Under the pieces are notes generated by a model. It was not told the DNA's origin. It was given only the letters and a program-made list of their open reading frames with translations, and searched no databases. 5,317 bases of DNA from an uncultured Roseburia sp. (GTDB taxonomy: Bacteria; Bacillota; Clostridia; Lachnospirales; Lachnospiraceae): the NCBI GenBank assembly GCA_947057405.1, contig CAMSEJ010000186.1:1-5317 (forward strand), given 5' to 3'. The number at the start of each line of letters is the position of its first letter. Position 1 is the stretch's first letter. Positions 1 to 5,317 of the stretch are shown in pieces. Made by a program: the position numbers and the translations under genes.

Positions 1-3000
1 TCGGGCCAATTGGCTGTTCCGCATCCTCCTCCGGTTCGCCGCCCTTGAACAGCTCGATTTCTGCCAGGGTCATCATCTCATCTGTTTCTGCAAAGTCATT
101 GTTGCCGTCCAATGCCTTCAAAATGGTTACGTCAAGGCTTCTGACCGCCTTATTCGGGTTAAACAGATCTTCAAAAGTAAATGCCGCATTATCTACCTGT
201 GCATCTGCTTCGAGTGTCACTGTCTGCTCATTGGAAGAGCCGTCCGTGTAGTTTACTTTTGCTTTCAATGAGGTTACGAATCCATTGAATTTGTTTGCGT
301 TATGAACAATAAGCTTGCTCATGGTATCCCGCTGCTTCGGTGCAAAATGAAGGGTCAGCGGAATGTTTACGCCTTCCGTAACATTCCATTTCAACTCAAA
401 GTCACGGCCGATATTGCCGTCGAACAGGCCGTCAAAGCTGTTGGACTGGATGAGTTTTTCTACATTGGTGCCGTCGTCCGTCGGGTAGGTGTCGTTGGTG
501 ATGTTGATCTGCAGCTCCTCTTTTGTATATGGTGCAACAACCGGAGGTTCTTCTGCTTTCCCGCCCTTGAACAGCTCAATTTCTGCCAGGGTCATCATCG
601 TATCGGTTGCCGCACCGGTAGTACCGACAATTGCTTTCTGAACCGTTACGTCAACGCTTGCTGCCTTTTTGTTCTTATCAAACATTTCTTCAAAAGTAAA
701 CGCTGCGTTGTTTACCTGCTGCTCATCGGTCAGTTCAACCGTTTCTTCCGCGGACGTGCCATCCGAATAATTTACTTTTGCAGATACCTGTGTTACAAAT
801 CCGTTTGCTTTGTTGGCATTGTGTACCACAAGCTTGCCCATTGTATCTGCTTCTTTCAGTTCAAAATGCAGGGTTAACGGAAGCTTGATCACATCCGTAA
901 CGGTCCATTTCAATTCAAAGTCGCGTGCAAGTTCTCCGTCAAATAAACCGTCAAAGCTGTTTGACTGAATCAGACTTTCAACGTTTGTTCCGTCATCTTC
1001 CGGTAATTTTTCATTTGTGATCGTGATATTCAAATCATCCTGCGCATATTTTTCCGGTTTCTCTTCTTCGAGTTTGCCTTCGGTAAACTCAACTTCTGCC
1101 AAAGTCAGCAAATTCGTTGTCTCAGAACCATCCTGTGCGATTGCTTTCTGGATTGTGATATCCACATTTTTTACTGCTTTGGTTGCAGTTAAAATATCTT
1201 CCAGTGCAAATCCGGAATTATCTACCTGCTGTTCACTGGTTAATTCGATATTTTTTGTTTCAGTAGTGTCGTCCTCATAGGTTACGACAGCGCTTACAGC
1301 CGTTACATAGCCGTTTGCTTTGTTGGCATTATACAATACCACGTTCTTAAGTACAGTCGGTTTTTTCAATGCAAAGTGTAAGGTTACCGGCAATGTTACT
1401 TCTTCCGGCGTATTGCCGTTTTCGTCCTGCCATATGAATTCAAAATCTCGTCCAAACGCTCCGTCAAACAGCTTTCTGTAGCCGTAGAAATATGGTTCGC
1501 CGGAATAATCCTTTGCATACTGGATCAGCTTCTCTACGTTTGTCCCATCATCAGTCGGAAGCTTTTCATTTGTCATCGTGATGTCAAATTCATCCCTTGT
1601 CAGCTTTCTGTCCGGAGTTTCAACATCCGAAGGAGCTTCTAAAATTTCCCCGTTTGTACTGTAATCCGGTCCGATAAAGATCAATCCGCACAATCCCAGC
1701 ACTTCGGTATCACTGGTAGAAATATCTTCTTTTGCTTTCATGGTAAGTGTTACCAGATCACCGCTTCCGCTGTACAAATCTTTATCGCCTTTATTTGCAA
1801 ATGCAATGTTTTCGTAAGCAGTGCCGTCATCGTAAACCTTATTTACACAAAGGTTCTCCATCTGGCTAATAGCTTCCGATGATGCCACAGAGGTGAACTC
1901 TACCTTATTCGGATCATAAGTAATAATCTGGCCCAAAGCATTGATATTGGTAGCGTTCTCTGCTTTAAACGTAACCGTAAAGCTTTCGCCTGCAGCTACC
2001 TGCTCCTTGCTGACTTCCATTCTTGACTGCCCCGTTACGGCTCCGCTCTTCTGTGTACCGCCGTCTACCTGGAACATGGTAAATGCATAGTCATATACAT
2101 CATAATAACCGTTTCCGTTAATATCGCCGTAACGTTTCTGGATCTGATCGACAAAATTACTGCCGTCTTTTGTGGATGTACCACGATAGTTCTTCATGTT
2201 GGTATAATCGGCTTCCGTAACTTCCTGGTTAAAGTTCGTACTGCCCACAGCAAAGCCTTTATCGCCTTCTACTGTACATACTTTAATCTCGCTGGCTGAG
2301 AAGAAAGTACCAACTGATTGAAGCGCTGTAAAGCGGATATAACGCGCTGCCCCATTGATTTCCATTGTTTTTGTTGTCGCATCCGCAGCCCAGTCATATT
2401 CATCTACCAATGTCCAATGAGCGCCATCTAAGCTTGTTTCTAATTTCATTTTTGTTACGGTACCGTTACCTGCATCTGTACGCGGGTAGTATTCAATCTT
2501 TTCGATCTGATATGCTTTTCCGTAATCTACAGTCAATTTTTCATTGATACCGCCGTTGTTAGAATGGAAACCGCCGTCACCGGTCTGGAAAACTTTATCA
2601 AATGCCAGTTCCGGTCCGTGTGCGCCCCATATTTTGCCTGTCCAGTCAATATTTACCGGATCCGGTGTGTTGCGCCATGGGTCATCGTCTGTCATAAAGG
2701 TCTGCTCTTCGCTCCACTCCGTATATCCTGTATTGTTCCTAGCACGAACCTGGAATGTATGCTCGGAAGAATACTCTAAATCGGTATATGTATAGCTGAG
2801 CGCTGTTCCAAGATGATGCAGCTTGCCGTCGATCTTTAAGTCATAATAGACCTCATTCTGCCCTTCAATTGCCTCCCATGCAACGGTAATGCTTGTCGGA
2901 GTCTTTTTGTCTTCCACTTCTCTGAGTTCCGGAACTGCCCCGCCGGATAATTCGTCCGGTAAAAGCTTGCCGTCATTTTCAAATCCGTTGATCTCAAGTG

Positions 3001-5317
3001 TCTGATTCGCTGCCTGCGCGTCTACGGTTGCAAATTTCACATAAAGCTTTGGAGCAACTTTTACATTTGCTACCATGTCTTTAAATGCGGTTTCTTTTTC
3101 CGTTGCGTATGTTTCAATTTTTGGAGACGCGTCATAGAACCATACTGCAGATCCTGCCGCAACGTCTTCGCTGTCAAATGCTTCTTTCGACGTTACTTTT
3201 TTGGCAGTAAGTGTCGTATTTCCATTTTTTGCAGTGATGCCGGTCGGTTCTTTGGAAACATGTACTACAAACGTAGTATTCTTGTCTTTTTTGTATCCGG
3301 TATAGGTACCCGTTGATTTCTCAGCCGTCAAAACAGCTTTGGTTCCTTCAACCTTTGAAGTGTATTTCGTAGATACATGATCGCCATAGGATACGTCATC
3401 AATTACGCCGTACTCAGAATCTTCCGTCATGGTATTCTGGACATAAGTGCCGTCATCTTCTACAACGGTATACTCTGTATTGCCTTCCGGCCAGAATTCT
3501 ACAATCCTGTTTTCTTTTTTAATCTGAGCCGGACTGTTGTTTGCTTCATATTGCGGAATAATCGCACCGTTCTTTACGAATACCGGAAGCTTCCAGAGCG
3601 GAGCGTCGTACTGGTCTAAAATCTGTCCGCCGCGATACTGCTTACCGGTAAAGAAATCAACCCAAACCGCCTCAGAATCCGGCAGATAAATATTATCCCT
3701 GACATCATCGCCAATTTCATTTGCCTGCGTATTCTGATAAACCGGAGCTACTAAAACGTTTTTACCGAACATGTACTGGTACTGCATATTTTTGCTGTAT
3801 GCATATTCGTCATCCGGATATTCCAGGAACATTGCACGGATCATCGGAAGACCGGTGTCGCCGTTTCCTGTATCAATATTGGATGAGGCATATGCAGATG
3901 TATACAGATACGGCATTAATGTCGATTTTAACTTCAAGTACATACGGTTAATACCGGTATACGGATCCCCGAATGTAAACGGCATCTTTGCATAGCTGCC
4001 CCAGCCGTCCATATTCAGCATTTCCTGTGTAAAGGTCTTCCACTGATAATCCCTGGTCGTAATCAGTGCGCTTCCTCCGAAAATACCGTCCATATCGCTT
4101 CCTACATTCGGGTTACCGCTAAGGGAAGTACCGATATAGGTCGGAATGTGGAACCGGATGTATTCCCAGTCACCGCCGGTCTGATCACCGGACCAGATAC
4201 TGTTATAACGCTGTGAACCAGCCCATCCATCCAGTGAAATAATATTCGGACGTGCATTTACAACGGAGGTTGCCGTATCATATGCCGTCTTCACACCGTC
4301 AAGCTGCATGGAATAGCCATGTCCAACCCATGCAACGTCTGTTTTTAATGTCGTAACGCCTGCCTGTACTTCTTTCCGGAAGTCACGCAGCAGATGCCAG
4401 TAAGTATCGTTGTTGGAATCCGGTGACAGGTAGCTCTGTGTCCAAAGCCCTGTTGCAACGCCTTTTGAGGCCGCATAATCTGCAAAACTCTTTAAGTTTG
4501 CTACGTTTGCGTCAACGGCTGCAATTCGTTCCGCACTGCTGCTGCCGTCTGCATTTACGCCGCCTGTCTGATAATAGCCGTTTTGGCCATAGCCTGCGCC
4601 GTAACCGTCATTCGGAAGGAAAAATCCCAATGGCATGTCGTAACTTACATAATTGTCAATGACCTGTCTTGCCGAATATTTGTACGGAGTCGTGACGTCA
4701 TCCGGGAATGTGCCTTTTGTCTCTGCTTTCGGGCCTTCGCCGTTCAAGCTCTCTGCCTGCATGCCGCTCTCTAATACATATCCCGTAGACATTCCGCTTT
4801 CGAAAGTGCTTGTACCTGCACTGTCTGCCGGATCCGTTCCTTTGATTGTCCACTTTTTGCCGCCGGATTCATCTGACCAGGAATCACGGTTGTATGCATT
4901 CAAATGTCCTACATAAAATGCATATTCCGGTAAAAGCGCCGGATTACCGGTAACCTTGAAATAGTCGCGCAGAATTTCCTGTGCTACGCTACGTCCATTG
5001 CCGGGATCGGCGACAAAATAGTATGCGTCAAACTCATTTTCCTGATGGACTGCCGTAACTGTGTCACCCTGCGTTTTTCCGAAATCATAGCTTCCGTCCC
5101 GAAACGTATTGCGCAAAACACCGTATCCGCCCATTGTATAATAGAATGGATTTGGTGATGCTACACCGCCGTCTACCCAGTTGCTCTCATTTGCAATATT
5201 GATCGTTTCTCCGGTGTGGACAAAACGCCCGTTCTGCGTACCGCCGCCGTAGAAATTCTCGCCGTCCTGCTTTACTAATGTCTGGACGGTTTCATTTCCT
5301 GCAATGGAAAGAGCTTC
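1..5317 (-). CDS. Multimodular GH31 glycoside hydrolase, partial at both ends (probable alpha-N-acetylgalactosaminidase type)
   Basis: One uninterrupted minus-strand frame (codons from 5317 down to 2) encodes 1,772 residues with no start or stop. Residue numbers in this annotation count from base 5317. Residues 1-690 are a GH31 enzyme: N-terminal beta-sandwich, TIM-barrel, and proximal and distal beta-domains. Predicted nucleophile is D327 (KTDVAW) and acid/base is D378 (WSGDQ). Then follow an unclassified domain (691-793), FN3 (794-878), CBM32-like (880-1017), a dockerin-like half (1021-1089), a cohesin-like domain (1096-1217) and three repeats (1239-1760). GH31 enzymes are retaining alpha-glycosidases. 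The motif variants resemble the Nag31A alpha-GalNAc-releasing group as I recall it, so a role on mucin-type O-glycans is inferred, not shown. Only three cysteines (C1014, C1157, C1210) and many binding modules point to an extracellular protein. The signal peptide, if any, lies beyond 5317, and any cell-wall anchor lies beyond base 1. GH31 membership is nearly certain; the exact substrate is not. Confidence 0.95.
2..37 (-). other. Acidic linker after copy 3, cut by the window edge
   Basis: Residues 1761-1772 (EPEEDAEQPIGP) are acidic and proline-containing, like the linkers that follow copies 1 and 2. The chain therefore continues past base 1, perhaps into another copy, further binding modules or a cell-surface anchor. 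Nothing in the window decides between these. Confidence 0.6.
38..529 (-). repeat. Tandem module, copy 3
   Basis: Residues 1597-1760, the last complete module in the window. It shares with copy 2 the blocks LIQSNSFDGLFDG (1622-1634), RDFELKW (1638-1644), PLTLHF (1653-1658), HNANKFNGFVT (1672-1682), AKVNYTDGSS (1686-1695) and MMTLAEIELFKGG (1748-1760). The module period is about 172-175 residues. The closer match of copies 2 and 3, with copy 1 more distant, suggests that the last duplication made this pair. Confidence 0.88.
560..1048 (-). repeat. Tandem module, copy 2
   Basis: Residues 1424-1586. By hand alignment it is about 64% identical to copy 3, with long shared blocks: DDGTNVE, LIQSNSFDGLFDG (1449-1461), RDFELKW (1465-1471), PLTLHF (1480-1485), HNANK.NGFVT (1499-1509), NAAFTFE (1537-1543) and MMTLAEIELFKGG (1574-1586). 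Predicted as an extracellular beta-sandwich module of galactose-binding-like type. It is followed by the proline-containing linker KAEEPPVVAP (1587-1596). Confidence 0.88.
1076..1603 (-). repeat. Tandem module, copy 1 (diverged)
   Basis: Residues 1239-1414. Shares with copies 2 and 3 the landmarks TNEKLPTDDGTNVEKLIQ (1249-1266), LFDGAFGRDFEFIW (1283-1296), LPVTLHFAL (1309-1317), YNANKANGYVTAVSA (1329-1343) and TLAEVEF (1405-1411). It differs by a tyrosine-rich stretch (YAKDYSGEPYFYGYRK, 1267-1282) where the others have SNSFDG, and by an extra DENGNTPEE loop (1298-1306). The 'fDG...W...lP.tl.f' entry and the closing 'AE.E.f' strand resemble an F5/8 type C fold, so a binding role is inferred. 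Ends in the linker KLEEEKPEK. Confidence 0.85.
1667..2032 (-). other. Cohesin-like domain
   Basis: Residues 1096-1217 follow the cohesin pattern: MEVSKEQVAAGESFTVTFKA (1100-1119) is the opening 'v.....v..Gd.ftv.v...n' strand pair, INALGQIITYDPNKVEFTSV (1125-1144) is the typical 'n..g....i.YDp..l.f.sv' element, ENIAFANKGDKDL (1169-1181) is a middle strand, and GDLVTLTMKAKED (1186-1198) is the 'g.l.tltfkak' strand. Cohesins bind dockerins, and many diverged versions sit in extracellular glycosidases of gut Firmicutes. It lies only a few residues after the dockerin-like loop of the same chain. Confidence 0.82.
2051..2257 (-). other. Dockerin-like segment with one calcium-binding loop
   Basis: Residues 1021-1089. 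The stretch GDINGNGYYDVYDYAF (1064-1079; loop coding bases 2090-2125) is a dockerin/EF-hand calcium loop with ligand-type residues D1065, N1067, N1069, D1073 and D1076 in the standard 1-3-5-9-12 spacing. A type I dockerin normally has two such repeats. The upstream half here (around FNQEVTEADYTNMKNY, 1029-1044) has no clear loop. It may be a half or degenerate dockerin, or a calcium-stabilised linker to the cohesin-like domain that follows directly. Confidence 0.75.
2267..2680 (-). other. F5/8 type C (CBM32-like) carbohydrate-binding domain
   Basis: Residues 880-1017 match the discoidin fold pattern: ELAFDKVFQTGDGGFHSNNG (903-922) is the 'a.DG...T.w.s' entry, LTVDYGKAYQIEKIEYYPR (928-946) is the 'i.iDLG....i..i...pR' strand pair, MKLETSLDGAHWTLV (957-971) is the 'y.i..S.DG..wt.v' strand, and AARYIRFTA (990-998) plus FSASEIKV (1006-1013) are the closing strands. 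CBM32 modules usually bind galactose, GalNAc or GlcNAc ends, which would suit a mucin-acting enzyme. The actual ligand cannot be read from the sequence. Confidence 0.9.
2684..2938 (-). other. Fibronectin type III domain
   Basis: Residues 794-878 show FN3 hallmarks: AVPELREVEDKKTPTSITV opening strands, the core Trp in VAWEAIEG (812-819), YYDLKIDGKLHHLG (824-837), the 'sYtytdLeyss.hTFqVrArN' tyrosine-corner and F-strand (842-861), and WSEEQTFMT at the end (868-876). FN3 domains in bacterial extracellular hydrolases act mainly as spacers between catalytic and binding modules. This one sits just before the CBM32-like domain, a common order. Confidence 0.9.
2939..3247 (-). other. Unclassified domain between GH31 and FN3
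   Basis: Residues 691-793 begin with PTGITAKNGNTTLTAKKVTS and continue through AVWFYDASPKIETYATEKE (724-742), KLYVKFATVDAQAANQTLEI (757-776) and GFENDGKLLPDELSGG (778-793). The alternating polar and hydrophobic strands suggest a small beta-sandwich. The phrases 'LYVKFATVDA' and 'QTLEINGF' look like a module commonly found after GH31 distal domains in clostridial-type enzymes, but I cannot name a family. It may be structural or a weak sugar-binding module. Confidence 0.5.
3248..3547 (-). other. GH31 distal C-terminal beta-domain (DUF5110-like)
   Basis: Residues 591-690 contain IVEFWPEGNTEYTVVEDDGTY (605-625), with the Glu-Asp-Asp-Gly signature (620-623) seen in the distal beta-domain of many GH31 proteins. 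Further beta-strands follow (VSTKYTSKVEG, KAVLTAEKSTG, TTFVVHVSKEP). It is a structural domain with no known catalytic role. The C-terminal boundary near 690 is estimated from strand pattern. Confidence 0.75.
3548..3892 (-). other. GH31 proximal C-terminal beta-domain
   Basis: Residues 476-590 hold the conserved sequence order after the barrel: GLPMIRAMFLEYPDD (489-503), YQYMFGKNVLVAPVYQ (513-528), IYLPDSEAVWVDFFTGKQY (543-561) and LPVFVKNGAIIPQ (577-589). This is the classic GH31 pattern 'P.iRpl.leyPdD... qyq.G..lLvaPv... ylP....W.df.tg... lPvfvr.GaiiP'. The domain packs against the barrel and is needed for its stability. Assignment is very secure. Confidence 0.92.
4154..4231 (-). other. Acid/base motif segment (D378)
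   Basis: Residues 363-388 correspond to the GH31 'R-s-g-f-a-G-s-q-r-y...W-s-G-D-n' region. AGSQRYNSIWSGDQ is retained, and D378 (bases 4184-4186) is the predicted general acid/base. The residue before the conserved G-W-A-G stretch is Asp (LDGWAG) where sugar-cleaving relatives often have Arg-Ser. The Trp-Glu pair at 384-385 matches the conserved 'sW..lr' helix start. Role assigned from family knowledge. Confidence 0.86.
4310..4345 (-). other. Catalytic nucleophile motif (D327)
   Basis: Residues 325-336 read KTDVAWVGHGYS; D327 (bases 4337-4339) aligns with the GH31 nucleophile that forms the covalent glycosyl-enzyme intermediate. In common GH31 enzymes the nucleophile is followed three residues later by Glu (as in D-M-N-E), or closely by Glu (as in KTDFGE). 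Here those positions carry Ala and Trp, so the usual acidic neighbour is absent. This fits a separate substrate-specificity group rather than a dead enzyme, since both catalytic aspartates remain. Confidence 0.87.
4673..4882 (-). other. Low-complexity insertion in the first barrel loop
   Basis: Residues 146-215, between the first barrel strand (GHLNAYNRD) and the helix before the second strand (ARQVIDNYVSYD), are rich in Gly, Ser, Thr, Asp, Glu and Lys, with little hydrophobic core pattern. GH31 barrels carry insertions in their early loops that shape the substrate entrance. This one may be such a lid or a surface loop. Boundaries are by eye, and nothing in it suggests a separate catalytic domain. 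Confidence 0.55.
4931..5317 (-). other. GH31 N-terminal beta-sandwich domain (partial)
   Basis: Residues 1-129 are the end of the beta-sandwich that precedes the barrel in GH31 enzymes and contributes a loop to the active-site pocket. The motif FYGGGTQNGRF (22-32) stands where many GH31 enzymes have a G-x-G-E-type turn. It is followed by NPFYYTMGGYGVLRNT (56-71), which matches the family pattern in which the enzyme is described as reaching a 'P-F-y-...-GYG-v-...-N' strand. The segment EFDAYYFVAD (95-104) followed by a helix at about 108-120 leads into the barrel, as is usual. The beginning of the domain and the secretion signal are outside the window. Confidence 0.85.

Larger units (their letters stand above)
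3893..4930 (-). other. GH31 catalytic TIM-barrel
   Basis: Residues 130-475 form the catalytic barrel. It opens with LLPEYAFYVGHLNAYNRD (128-145), the first barrel strand. The second strand is at YDMPLGFFLPNDGYG (226-240), and the helix-strand unit NLKSFADYAASKGVATGLW (274-292) is a typical GH31 'lk.f.d...kGv..glW' element. The nucleophile strand is TLKTDVAWVG (323-332), the acid/base segment is DGWAGSQRYNSIWSGDQ (363-379), and the following strand has GSDMDGIFGG (406-415). The barrel ends near LMPYLYTSAY (467-476), equivalent to the family's conserved 'lPYlYt' helix. These are clear GH31 landmarks in the correct order. The subfamily resemblance is from memory and would need a tree. Confidence 0.93.

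Noticed and set aside
302..877. Plus-strand open frame of 191 codons, the longest on that strand
   Set aside because: It lies antisense to repeat copies 2 and 3, whose protein sequence is clearly conserved between copies. Its translation is rich in Cys, Phe and Arg with no recognisable domain, as expected for a shadow frame.
1017..1280. Plus-strand frame with a Ser/Val/Phe-rich product that looks membrane-like
   Set aside because: It is the reverse complement of module copy 1 coding sequence. The hydrophobic look comes from antisense reading of Glu/Lys/Asn/Thr-rich codons.
38..1603. Possible CRISPR array or short tandem DNA repeat
   Set aside because: The repeat unit is about 520 bases, is in frame and encodes a conserved protein domain. 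There are no short identical repeats with regular spacers.
4310..4345. Inactive (pseudo-enzyme) GH31 because the motif near the nucleophile is unusual
   Set aside because: Both catalytic aspartates (D327 and D378) and the surrounding family landmarks are intact, so an active enzyme with a different specificity is more likely.
2365..4916. Several further plus-strand open frames of 60-90 codons
   Set aside because: All lie antisense to well-recognised domains (GH31, FN3, CBM32-like), overlap one another in different frames and have no family resemblance.
1..5317. Promoter, terminator, riboswitch or RNA gene inside the window
   Set aside because: The entire stretch is coding on the minus strand with no intergenic gap. 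I saw no tRNA-like or rRNA-like sequence and no terminator hairpin followed by a T-run that stood out from coding sequence.

Overview
The whole window is the inside of one large protein-coding gene on the minus strand. Read from base 5317 down to base 2, the frame stays open for 1,772 codons without a stop. I checked it at several points along the window and found no frameshift. Neither the start codon nor the stop codon is present, so the gene is partial at both ends. No other gene, RNA, promoter, terminator or mobile element could be supported. The open frames on the plus strand are antisense shadows.

The product looks like a very large, modular, probably secreted or surface-attached glycoside hydrolase. 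In protein order it has: a GH31 N-terminal beta-sandwich (partial); a GH31 TIM-barrel with both catalytic aspartates; the two beta-domains that normally follow a GH31 barrel; a short unclassified domain; a fibronectin type III domain; an F5/8 type C (CBM32-like) carbohydrate-binding domain; a dockerin-like single calcium loop; a cohesin-like domain; and three tandem copies of a module of about 165-175 residues that itself resembles a diverged F5/8 type C (galactose-binding) fold. Acidic or proline-containing linkers join the repeats. Only three cysteines were seen in 1,772 residues, which fits an exported protein of a Gram-positive anaerobe.

The barrel motifs differ from ordinary GH31 alpha-glucosidases and alpha-xylosidases. 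They resemble, from memory, the GH31 group that contains the alpha-N-acetylgalactosaminidases (Nag31A type) of Enterococcus faecalis and Clostridium perfringens. The best working hypothesis is an enzyme that removes alpha-linked GalNAc, or a related alpha-sugar, from mucin-type glycans, with its binding modules holding it on the glycan surface.

The domain set, codon use (mixed AT- and GC-ending codons, frequent CCG, GCA and GGC) and lack of cysteine suggest a gut Firmicute, perhaps Lachnospiraceae or a relative. This taxonomic guess is weak. The points most worth a second look are the three unnamed tandem modules, the dockerin-like and cohesin-like elements side by side in one chain, and the altered catalytic motifs.
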